Part shown: positions 1 through 5,127 of the stretch, piece after piece
Position numbering within the stretch: the first letter of the stretch is position 1
How the letters are laid out: the number at the start of each line of letters is the position of its first letter
Assembly: GCA_913050205.1 (NCBI GenBank)
Contig: CAJXAU010000021.1
Coordinates: 1 to 12,607, forward strand
Direction of reading: 5' to 3'
Source: an uncultured Verrucomicrobiota bacterium
GTDB taxonomy: Bacteria > Verrucomicrobiota > Verrucomicrobiia > Limisphaerales > UBA1096
Length of the DNA: 12,607 nt
Notes under the pieces: model-generated
Database searches by the model: none
What the model was told of the DNA's origin: nothing
What the model saw: only the letters and a program-made list of their open reading frames with translations
Program-made: the position numbers and the translations under genes

Positions 1-2
1 AG

Positions 3-869
3 CTCGGATCCCACATGTCCACCGCCGGCGGCGCCTGGAAAGCGATTGAACGCGCCCGCTCCGTCGACTGCGAAAGCACTCAGATTTTCGTGAAGAGCAA
101 CATGCAGTGGTTCGGCAAACCACCCAAGCCGGCCGACGCTGAGCGGTTCGCAACCGAATTGGCCAAGGGCGATGTCGGGACGGTGTTCGGCCACGCCGGG
201 TACTTGATCAACCTCGCCGGACCGGATGGCGACAATCTCGAAAAGTCGATGGAGTCGCTCACGCAGGAGATCGAGTTTGCCACCACGCTTGGTGTGCCAT
301 TCCTCGTGCTGCACCCCGGGGCCCATTTGGGTCAGGGGGAAGAGACCGGCGTGAAGCGGATTGCCAAGGCGCTGAATCAGATCTTTCGTGCGACAAAAAA
401 ATCGCCTGTCCGGATTGCGCTGGAAAACACGGCCGGACAGGGAACCTGCCTCGGCCATCAGATCCGGCATCTCGCGGAGATTTTTCAGAAAGTAAAACAA
501 CCGGAACGGCTCGGGGTCTGCCTCGACACGGCACACTTTTTTGCCGCCGGCTACGACATCCGCAAACCCGGGGGCTGGGATGCCGCGATCAATGAAGTGG
601 AAACTATGATCGGGCTGGATCAGGTGCTGGCATTTCACATCAATGACTCCAAGACCGATCTCGATTCTCGGGTCGATCGCCACGACCACATCGGCCACGG
701 CTTGATCGGGAAAAACGCCTTCAAGCATATCGTCAATGACGCACGGTTTGCCAATACGCCGGGCTGCCTTGAAACGCCGAAGTCGCCCGACCTGCACGAA
801 GACGTCGAAAACCTGAACACGCTACGCTCACTCCGTAAAAAGAGGCGCACCCCAAGAAGGAACGCGTGA
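3..869 (+). CDS. nfo: Endonuclease IV (AP endonuclease), 5'-truncated by window edge
   Basis: Zn-dependent apurinic/apyrimidinic endonuclease of the xylose-isomerase-like TIM-barrel family, acting in base excision repair in the cytoplasm by incising 5' of abasic sites. The frame is open to the window edge and reads LGSHMSTAGG, which matches the family's N-terminal GAHVS-AGG motif, so the ATG at 15 is an internal Met and the true start lies upstream. Counting from that Met, all nine metal ligands expected from E. coli Nfo are present with the right spacing: H60, H100 (LHPGAHLG), E137 (ENTAGQG), D171 and H174 (CLDTAHFFAAGYD), H208 (FHINDSK), D221 and H223 (VDRHDH), E253 (LETPKSP). The C-terminus ends in a basic tail (RKKRRTPRRN). 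It is probably active. It ends 166 bp before the flagellin start and shows no functional tie to it. One TTGGCCAA palindrome (159-166) is read as Leu-Ala-Lys. Confidence 0.95.
   Translation, partial: LGSHMSTAGGAWKAIERARSVDCESTQIFVKSNMQWFGKPPKPADAERFATELAKGDVGTVFGHAGYLINLAGPDGDNLEKSMESLTQEIEFATTLGVPFLVLHPGAHLGQGEETGVKRIAKALNQIFRATKKSPVRIALENTAGQGTCLGHQIRHLAEIFQKVKQPERLGVCLDTAHFFAAGYDIRKPGGWDAAINEVETMIGLDQVLAFHINDSKTDLDSRVDRHDHIGHGLIGKNAFKHIVNDARFANTPGCLETPKSPDLHEDVENLNTLRSLRKKRRTPRRNA
159..166. repeat. TTGGCCAA palindrome inside nfo
   Basis: One copy of the iterated palindrome, read in frame as Glu-Leu-Ala-Lys in a region between conserved metal-ligand motifs. Confidence 0.7.
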
Positions 870-898
870 GCCCGCGGCAGAATAAATCACTTTTCTGC

Positions 899-925
899 TA
901 AAGTATTTCCGCCTCGTGCCGATAG
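899..925 (+). promoter_or_regulatory. Sigma-28 (FliA) flagellar promoter for flagellin
   Basis: The -35 element TAAAGTAT (899-906) and -10 element GCCGATAG (918-925) are separated by exactly 11 bp. The known sigma-28 consensus is TAAAGTTT-N11-GCCGATAA, so each half differs at one position. Transcription would start near 931-933, giving a leader of about 104 nt. The class-specific promoter directly upstream of flagellin fits late flagellar gene control, and implies a fliA (and probably flgM) elsewhere in the genome. Confidence 0.88.
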
Positions 926-940
926 TTCATTCAGTTGCAC

Positions 941-955
941 GAGGAATAGTTCCTC
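941..955 (+). other. Hairpin in flagellin mRNA leader
   Basis: GAGGAA (941-946) and TTCCTC (950-955) are perfectly complementary around a TAG loop. The hairpin would lie about 10 nt from the predicted 5' end of the flagellin mRNA, where it could stabilise the transcript. There is no T-run, so it is not a terminator. Confidence 0.5.
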
Positions 956-991
956 AAAGGTTTGTGAATCACCCATCCTAAAGGTTCACCG

Positions 992-1015
992 ATGGCACGG
1001 ATGCCGTCGAACTAA
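992..1015 (+). CDS. Possible 7-residue leader peptide in flagellin 5' UTR
   Basis: A tiny ORF, Met-Ala-Arg-Met-Pro-Ser-Asn-stop, is preceded by a Shine-Dalgarno-like AAAGG (980-984) with 7-nt spacing. Its stop codon ends exactly where the start-proximal hairpin of flagellin begins (1016). Flagellin itself has no recognisable ribosome binding site, so a ribosome delivered by this ORF could open the hairpin. This is inferred from layout only, and such short ORFs also arise by chance. Confidence 0.25.
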   Translation: MARMPSN

Positions 1016-1033
1016 CGACAAATGGATTTGTCG
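1016..1033 (+). promoter_or_regulatory. Start-proximal hairpin of flagellin mRNA
   Basis: CGACAAAT (1016-1023) and ATTTGTCG (1026-1033) form a perfect 8-bp inverted repeat with only two bases between, ending 2 nt before the flagellin ATG (1036). As RNA the loop would open to at least 4 nt. It occupies the position where a Shine-Dalgarno would normally be and could restrain translation initiation. As DNA it could equally be a dyad operator. Confidence 0.5.
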
Positions 1034-1035
1034 GA

Positions 1036-1860
1036 ATGATTATTAATACGAACCTGGCGGCTGCCAATGCAGCCCGCCTGCTGGAAAAATCCCAGCAAAA
1101 CCTAACAAAAGCCCTTACGAGGCTTACTTCCGGAACCCGGATAATCTCACCAGAGGACGATGCCGCCGGCTTGGCGATGAGCATCAAGTTCGGGGCTCAA
1201 ATAAACCGAAACACAGCTGCTATGACGAATATCGCCAACGCGATCTCGTTTTCGCAGACGCAGGATGGTTTCATCCAAAAAGTACAGCTAGGACTCGACC
1301 GCATGAGTGAACTTTCCATGCTGGCACAGGATGTCACAAAAACGAACACCGACCGTTCAAACTACTCTGTTGAGTTTACCCAGTTGCAGAATTACATCAG
1401 CGACATTGGGCAAAAACAGTTTAACGGGGTGACACTGTTCGACAGCTCCGGTATGGCCGTCACAATCGACAGTGATGCAAATACGTTTACCATGAACGAG
1501 ATCGATATGACCTCGGCCACGGCGGCTACCGGTCTGGCACACGCTTATACGGCGGCTACCACTAGCATCGCCTCTTCCGCCAGCGCCGGTTCCGCCCTGA
1601 GCAATATCCAGACGGCCATCCAAAATTTGGCGAACATGCGAGCGAAGATCGGCGCAAACATCCAGCGGCTCAACGTCACTCGGGGGCAATTGTCTCTTTT
1701 GAATGAAAACCTGACCGCAACCAACAGCCGCATCCTCGATACCAACGTGGCTGAGGAAACCACGCGCATGGCTCGATTCAACATTCTCGTCCAAAGCGGA
1801 TCAGCAATGTTGGCCCAGGCAAACGTCATGCCGCAAATGGCCCTGAGACTTATTAACTAA
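1036..1860 (+). CDS. fliC: Flagellin (short, 274 aa)
   Basis: Structural subunit of the flagellar filament, exported by the flagellar type III apparatus. The N-terminal D0/D1 region (about residues 1-135) starts MIINTNLAAANAARLLEKSQ and contains the family pattern LTSGTRIISPEDDAAGLAMS. The C-terminal D1/D0 region (about 190-274) has SRILDTNVAEETTRMARFNILVQ and SGSAMLAQANVMPQ, ending in the hydrophobic helix. Between them are only about 55 Ala/Thr/Ser-rich residues, so the exposed D2/D3 domains of larger flagellins are essentially absent. The filament would be thin and simple. The gene is monocistronic in this window, with a sigma-28 promoter upstream and an intrinsic terminator downstream. 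No Shine-Dalgarno precedes the ATG. By eye it is more AT-rich than its neighbours and carries no TTGGCCAA palindrome. Both could hint at separate origin, but 825 bp is a small sample. Confidence 0.95.
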   Translation: MIINTNLAAANAARLLEKSQQNLTKALTRLTSGTRIISPEDDAAGLAMSIKFGAQINRNTAAMTNIANAISFSQTQDGFIQKVQLGLDRMSELSMLAQDVTKTNTDRSNYSVEFTQLQNYISDIGQKQFNGVTLFDSSGMAVTIDSDANTFTMNEIDMTSATAATGLAHAYTAATTSIASSASAGSALSNIQTAIQNLANMRAKIGANIQRLNVTRGQLSLLNENLTATNSRILDTNVAEETTRMARFNILVQSGSAMLAQANVMPQMALRLIN

Positions 1861-1869
1861 TCCACTTTT

Positions 1870-1925
1870 CCAAGGAGGGAAAACCTAGGGAACCCGGCTC
1901 TTCACCTTCGAAGATAACCGGCTCT
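1870..1925 (+). other. Flagellin 3' UTR: orphan SD-like sequence and 8-bp direct repeat
   Basis: A strong Shine-Dalgarno-like AAGGAGG (1872-1878) lies 11 bases after the flagellin stop, but no start codon or plausible ORF follows. An 8-bp direct repeat CCGGCTCT occurs at 1894-1901 and 1918-1925. The GGA-rich stretch resembles CsrA-type binding sequence, or may be the remnant of a lost second gene. Neither reading can be settled here. Confidence 0.3.
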
Positions 1926-1938
1926 CGTGCAACAACTG

Positions 1939-1966
1939 GGCAGCGCCTTAACGGCGCTGCCTTTTT
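1939..1966 (+). terminator. Intrinsic terminator of flagellin
   Basis: GGCAGCGCC (1939-1947) pairs perfectly with GGCGCTGCC (1953-1961) around a TTAAC loop, followed at once by five T residues (1962-1966). On the opposite strand the stem lacks a T-run, so it looks unidirectional. It sits 7 bp from the stop of the converging dehydrogenase gene. Confidence 0.9.
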
Positions 1967-1973
1967 GCATCCA

Positions 1974-4463
1974 CTACTCCGCCTCCAGCAGCCAGGCGAG
2001 GAGATCCGCCATTTGGCCCACGCTCAATCCCGCTTCCAGCCCTTCCGGCATCAACGATCGGCCGATGGATTTTACTTCATCCCCTTCTGAGCGGAGCAAC
2101 TGCCGCTCGGATCCGTCCGGTAATCCAACTTGAATGACCGCATCATTCATAAATCGGATGCTGCCGATGACCGGCTCCTGCCCATTCGCTGTGCGAACCT
2201 CATGCAAGACGTACTGCGCTGCGACTTCCCGATTGGGGTCGATCAGGTGAATGAGCAATTGCTCCGCCCCGTTTGACCTCGACGCCCTCAAGTCGGGGCC
2301 GATGGCCTGCCCCACTCCACCGAGTTGATGGCACGCCCCGCATCGTTGCTCAAAAATCTTCCGACCAAGCCCAGCTTTCCCGCGCTTGGCCAAGGACGGA
2401 CGGAACTGCTCCACCACCTTCGCCCGATCCGGATTTACGATCCCGCTTGGCTTGAAAATTGGCTGAACACTGGCCGACCGTTTTTTGGGGGCAACAAACT
2501 GCGCCAGTCGCCCCTCCTTCATCGTCCCTAAATTCCGAAGAATCATCTCTCTGTACGGATTGGTCTTCATGGCCTCATCGCCCTCTATCGCATCGATCAG
2601 TCTCCCATGCCGTTCGGTCGTTGCATTGAACAACGAGGGAAGCTGCCAATAGTCCGCTCCCGCTTGGCGAAAGATTGAGTGTAACACATCCGTCTTGCCG
2701 GCAAAATCCACCAACCCAAGCGTCCATGCTAACTGGTTCTGAACAAAAAAATCCCGCGTAGCAGACAGTCGAACCAAGTTCCGAACAAGCAAATGATCTT
2801 CAGAAAGTTGACCGGCAAGCCCTGCCTTTCGCGTTGGTAAAAACTGTTCTGCCAAGCGCACACTGTGACCCCGAACGATTGGGGAGAAATCCACCATCGC
2901 CGCCGCCACATCATCGTCCTCCAACGCATCCAATCCGGCCAAGACGTGCAACGCATGCATTCGGCCAAGGTCCGTTTTCCCGCGCTTGGCCAAGCGGCGC
3001 AACGGCGCAACGACCGCCCGGTTTTGTCTCTCAAACAACAGGCGCGACGCCGTACTGCGGTGCCAGCCATTCGGGTGATCCAGAGCCGCAACCAACTCGG
3101 TTTCAGTCGCTTGGCCAAGCGCTGGCAACGTAGGCTGCACAAAAATATCGGGGATGATGCGATAAATCCGGCCCCGGTCATTGCCGCTGTCGAGATCGAT
3201 GTGTTGCTTGATCCCTCTGGGCAACGACCAAGGGTGCTCGATCACTTCGCGATACATGTCAGCAATGTACAATGCTCCATCCGGGCCGACCTCCATCTGC
3301 ACCGGGCGGAACCAGTTATCCGTCGAGGCAAGGAACTCCCGGTCCCGTTCGTCATCTGGTCTCCGTGCCATGAAGCTGACACCTGCAGGTTGAAGTTTTT
3401 TGCGATGAATCAAGTTGCTGCCGCAGTCGGCGATGAAGGCATCACCGCGAAACTCACTTGGCCAAGCGTGCCCATCATAAATCGTGATGCCGGTGGCTGC
3501 GGTAAAATATCCGGACGGACGCCCGCCCCCCTCAACCGGCCCGCCTACTTTTCCATTCACACGCCACCGGGTACGGATCACACGCCACGCTTCATCCGGG
3601 CTCCGACGAAATACCGGTGCCGCAGCCCCATCGACAGCGATGCCATGCAGAGGCGACGTCGGGATGAAAAACGGGTTGATGCCCACGTAACGCTGCTCAT
3701 GCATCACCTGTTGGATATGACGGCTGTTGCTGCAGACGAACTTTCGTCCGACTGCATCGAAATCCATACCGTGCTGCGCTCCGCCACTCTCCAGCCTGAA
3801 CTCAAGAGTCCGGGGATCGAATGAAAAATCAGACCGAGCGAACGAGACCGTTTCCAACTCAGGGCGGGACGGCACGCGCACTTTCCCAGGCGTGCCACTG
3901 GCCGAGCCGTGAATACGATTGTCCAAGCCCCAGCGAAAGCTGTTCATCAGCGACTGCATATTGAGCCGCTTCACGCCTTCGCCAAAACCAGTCAGCGCTA
4001 CCCGACGCACGTCTGATTTTCGATCACCATCTGTGTCTTTCAGGTAAAGGATATCCGGCGTCGCCCCGACAAACACGCCACCGTCATAACAAGCCACGGC
4101 GGTTGGCCAAGCGAGGTTGTCCGCAAAAATGGTCGCTCGATCAAATACACCGTCGCCATCATTATCCTCCAGCAATCGCACCCGCCCCAACCGGTCCTCT
4201 CGATGCTCCGAGTAGCCAACCATCTCCACCACGTACAGCCGCCCATGTTCGTCAAACGCCATGGCCACCGGATCGGTCACCAACGGCTCAGCGGCAACCA
4301 ACTGTATCGCGAACCCCTCGCGAATCGAAAAAGCTGACAATGAATTCTCTGCTTCAGTGGGAGCAACACGAGGCAGATCACTTTTTTTTGCCATCGGCTC
4401 ATCGGCCTTGGCCAAGCCGGCGGCAGCCAACCAAGCGAAGAAAAAGGAAGCCAAGCGAAACAT
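1974..4463 (-). CDS. PVC-type dehydrogenase / cytochrome c (CxxCH) secreted protein, 829 aa
   Basis: Matches the architecture of the large 'membrane-bound dehydrogenase plus haem-binding domain' proteins of Verrucomicrobia and Planctomycetes (TIGR02604/TIGR02603 type). I chose the ATG at 4463 because it gives a clean signal peptide (MFRLASFFFAWLAAAGLAKA); the frame extends to a TTG at 4499. About residues 35-400 are propeller-like, with DP-AM-FDEHGRLYVVEM and two acidic Ca-binding-like repeats (DNDGDGVFD, DTDGDRKSD). The middle (about 430-670) is helical and HEAT-like. The C-terminus has one class-I haem site, CGACH (708-712), the following GPDL, and a likely distal Met in SLMPEGL. Role: probably periplasmic or surface oxidation of a sugar or polyol with electrons passed to haem; the substrate is not readable. 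Six TTGGCCAA copies lie inside the gene, read in three different ways (LAK, LGQ, AWP). Confidence 0.9.
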   Translation of the reverse strand: MFRLASFFFAWLAAAGLAKADEPMAKKSDLPRVAPTEAENSLSAFSIREGFAIQLVAAEPLVTDPVAMAFDEHGRLYVVEMVGYSEHREDRLGRVRLLEDNDGDGVFDRATIFADNLAWPTAVACYDGGVFVGATPDILYLKDTDGDRKSDVRRVALTGFGEGVKRLNMQSLMNSFRWGLDNRIHGSASGTPGKVRVPSRPELETVSFARSDFSFDPRTLEFRLESGGAQHGMDFDAVGRKFVCSNSRHIQQVMHEQRYVGINPFFIPTSPLHGIAVDGAAAPVFRRSPDEAWRVIRTRWRVNGKVGGPVEGGGRPSGYFTAATGITIYDGHAWPSEFRGDAFIADCGSNLIHRKKLQPAGVSFMARRPDDERDREFLASTDNWFRPVQMEVGPDGALYIADMYREVIEHPWSLPRGIKQHIDLDSGNDRGRIYRIIPDIFVQPTLPALGQATETELVAALDHPNGWHRSTASRLLFERQNRAVVAPLRRLAKRGKTDLGRMHALHVLAGLDALEDDDVAAAMVDFSPIVRGHSVRLAEQFLPTRKAGLAGQLSEDHLLVRNLVRLSATRDFFVQNQLAWTLGLVDFAGKTDVLHSIFRQAGADYWQLPSLFNATTERHGRLIDAIEGDEAMKTNPYREMILRNLGTMKEGRLAQFVAPKKRSASVQPIFKPSGIVNPDRAKVVEQFRPSLAKRGKAGLGRKIFEQRCGACHQLGGVGQAIGPDLRASRSNGAEQLLIHLIDPNREVAAQYVLHEVRTANGQEPVIGSIRFMNDAVIQVGLPDGSERQLLRSEGDEVKSIGRSLMPEGLEAGLSVGQMADLLAWLLEAE
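2376..2394. repeat. 19-bp copy of iterated palindrome with shared flank
   Basis: The block TTTCCCGCGCTTGGCCAAG is repeated exactly at 2976-2994, 600 bp away, in the same frame of the same gene. It gives two similar peptide stretches, LAKRGKAGLGR and LAKRGKTDLGR. Confidence 0.75.
2976..2996. repeat. Second copy of the 19-bp block, full CGCTTGGCCAAGCG
   Basis: Carries the complete 14-bp palindrome (2983-2996) plus the TTTCCCG flank shared with 2376-2394. Read on the minus strand as Arg-Leu-Ala-Lys-Arg-Gly-Lys. Confidence 0.75.
3108..3121. repeat. CGCTTGGCCAAGCG palindrome in dehydrogenase gene
   Basis: A full 14-bp copy, read in a different frame from the neighbouring copies (Ala-Leu-Gly-Gln-Ala). 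This shows that the DNA, not the peptide, is what recurs. Confidence 0.75.
3458..3465. repeat. TTGGCCAA palindrome in dehydrogenase gene
   Basis: The extended context CACTTGGCCAAGCGTG is nearly palindromic. Read in the third frame as Ala-Trp-Pro-Ser. Confidence 0.65.
4103..4110. repeat. TTGGCCAA palindrome in dehydrogenase gene
   Basis: Read on the minus strand as Ala-Trp-Pro-Thr, the same frame as the 3458 copy. A GCGAG flank follows on the plus strand. Confidence 0.65.
4408..4415. repeat. TTGGCCAA palindrome in signal-peptide region
   Basis: Falls on the codons around the predicted signal peptidase site of the dehydrogenase (Gly-Leu-Ala-Lys-Ala-Asp). Confidence 0.65.
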
Positions 4464-4478
4464 CCGAGAGAGCAAAAC

Positions 4479-4486
4479 TTGGCCAA
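4479..4486. repeat. TTGGCCAA palindrome in dehydrogenase 5' leader
   Basis: Lies 16-23 bp upstream of the preferred ATG (4463) of the dehydrogenase gene, outside the coding region if that start is right. It would be near the ribosome entry region of that mRNA. Confidence 0.6.
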
Positions 4487-4499
4487 GCCGGAACGACAA

Positions 4500-4604
4500 C
4501 CAAAAAGAAAAAGCGCATAATAAACATATACTCTATTGACATAGTAGGAATTAAATATACTCTCCCGGCTTTTGCGGGCTTGTTGCTTGTTTTTATTGGG
4601 AATA
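4500..4604. promoter_or_regulatory. AT-rich divergent promoter region
   Basis: This AT-rich stretch separates the leftward dehydrogenase gene from the rightward DUF2061 gene and must drive at least one of them. On the plus strand TTGACA (4536-4541) is followed by TATACT (4556-4561), but the 14-bp spacer is shorter than ideal. On the minus strand a TATTAT-like -10 (4517-4522) faces the dehydrogenase gene. A 9-bp direct repeat ATATACTCT occurs at 4526-4534 and 4555-4563, spaced 29 bp, possibly an operator pair. The individual elements are tentative. Confidence 0.45.
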
Positions 4605-4862
4605 ATGGAAGATAAAGAAACTCAAGTGGTCACAGAATCGTCGATACGCAGCGTGCTCAAGGGCTTCACTTGGCGCTTGGTGGCGACTTTTTCGACCATG
4701 GTGATCGCCTATCTAATCACCGGGGAAACAAAGACTGCACTGAAAATTGGCGGGATCGAGTTCGTCGCCAAGATTGCGATTTATTACGTCCATGAACGGA
4801 TTTGGCTGCGTATCCCGTTTGGGAAAAGAACGGTTCCACAAACTGCGGAGTTTGAAATATGA
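4605..4862 (+). CDS. DUF2061 small membrane protein, 85 aa
   Basis: Resembles the DUF2061 family: an N-terminal ESSIRSVLKGFTWRLVATFSTM block, a turn LITGETKTALKIGGIE, then YYVHERIWLRIPFG. Two membrane-spanning segments are apparent, about residues 24-40 and 44-62, joined by a short polar loop. The ATG at 4605 is chosen over an upstream in-frame TTG at 4572 because family members start a few residues before the SIRSxxK motif. A weak GGGA precedes it. The biochemical function is unknown. As I recall, this family often sits beside sulfate-assimilation genes (cysC/cysN), which would suit its place directly before a SAM-riboswitch sulfur operon. It ends only 1 bp before the TTGACA box of the next promoter and has no terminator of its own. 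Confidence 0.82.
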   Translation: MEDKETQVVTESSIRSVLKGFTWRLVATFSTMVIAYLITGETKTALKIGGIEFVAKIAIYYVHERIWLRIPFGKRTVPQTAEFEI

Positions 4863-4863
4863 G

Positions 4864-4893
4864 TTGACACCTTGGCCTGATTTTCGCTTCATT
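4864..4893 (+). promoter_or_regulatory. Candidate housekeeping promoter for the SAM-riboswitch operon
   Basis: A perfect TTGACA (4864-4869) is followed at 17-18 bp by a weak -10 (CTTCAT or TTCATT, 4887-4893). Initiation near 4900 would place the riboswitch aptamer, which begins near 4912, at the very 5' end of the RNA. The -35 is convincing, the -10 is poor. Confidence 0.5.
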
Positions 4894-4898
4894 CGCCC

Positions 4899-4914
4899 TG
4901 CTGCTTTGGCAGCA
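4899..4914 (+). other. Small hairpin overlapping the 5' edge of the riboswitch
   Basis: TGCTGC (4899-4904) and GCAGCA (4909-4914) pair perfectly around TTTG. The 3' arm touches the start of P1, so it could compete with or cap the aptamer if transcription starts upstream of it. Confidence 0.35.
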
Positions 4915-5040
4915 TCTCATTAAGAGTGGCTGAGGGATCTGGCCCTATGAAGCCACGGCAACCGGTTGGAATGCGAATCCAACGACGAGGTGCCAAATCC
5001 AGCCCGGCGATAACGCCAGGGGCAAATGGGACGAGATCGC
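4912..5040 (+). ncRNA. SAM-I (S-box) riboswitch aptamer
   Basis: The core follows the S-box consensus in order: AAGAGTGGC, TGAGGGATCTGGCCC, TATGAAGCC, CGGCAACC, then a P3 stem (GTTGGA/TCCAAC), GGTGCCAAATCC, and a P4 stem around GGCG-ATAA-CGCC. P1 closes with ATCTC (4914-4918) and GAGAT (5033-5037). By established behaviour of this class, SAM binding stabilises P1 and promotes the downstream terminator, turning the operon off when SAM is plentiful. The genes beneath it therefore very likely serve methionine, SAM or sulfur metabolism. Confidence 0.95.
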
Positions 5041-5066
5041 GAAGAATTTCTTCACCCCTTCTCGTC
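5030..5066 (+). promoter_or_regulatory. Antiterminator helix of the SAM-I expression platform
   Basis: GACGAGA (5030-5036) is fully complementary to TCTCGTC (5060-5066). The first strand overlaps the 3' strand of P1 and the second overlaps the 5' arm of the terminator, so the three helices are mutually exclusive as an OFF switch needs. A small internal inverted repeat, GAAGA (5041-5045) with TCTTC (5049-5053), would cap the helix. Confidence 0.8.
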
Positions 5067-5088
5067 TACCGGGAAGGGGATTTTTTTT
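5055..5088 (+). terminator. Riboswitch-controlled intrinsic terminator
   Basis: CCCCTTCTC (5055-5063) pairs with GGGAAGGGG (5071-5079), with one G-U pair, around a 7-nt loop. After one A come eight T residues (5081-5088). It lies 39 bp before the first gene of the operon and forms the OFF state of the SAM-I switch. Confidence 0.92.
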
Positions 5089-5127
5089 GTTCCCGCAACT
5101 CCCAACTTTCGCACAGAGAAAACAGTC

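Noticed and set aside
1939..1966. Bidirectional terminator also serving the dehydrogenase gene
   Set aside because: On the minus strand the stem is followed by a mixed sequence with no T-run, so only the flagellin direction is supported.
2865..3824. 319-codon open frame on the plus strand, antisense to the dehydrogenase gene
   Set aside because: No family motifs, biased and low-plausibility composition, and it lies wholly opposite a well-supported gene. It is explained by GC-rich codon use.
4464..4499. 12-residue extension of the dehydrogenase from a TTG codon
   Set aside because: It would put charged residues before the signal peptide and uses a rare start. The ATG at 4463 gives a standard signal sequence.
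5026..5127. 34-residue N-terminal extension of the ThrC-like protein
   Set aside because: It would be translated from inside the riboswitch and terminator. The ATG at 5128 gives the expected start just before the zinc-ribbon-like CREC motif.
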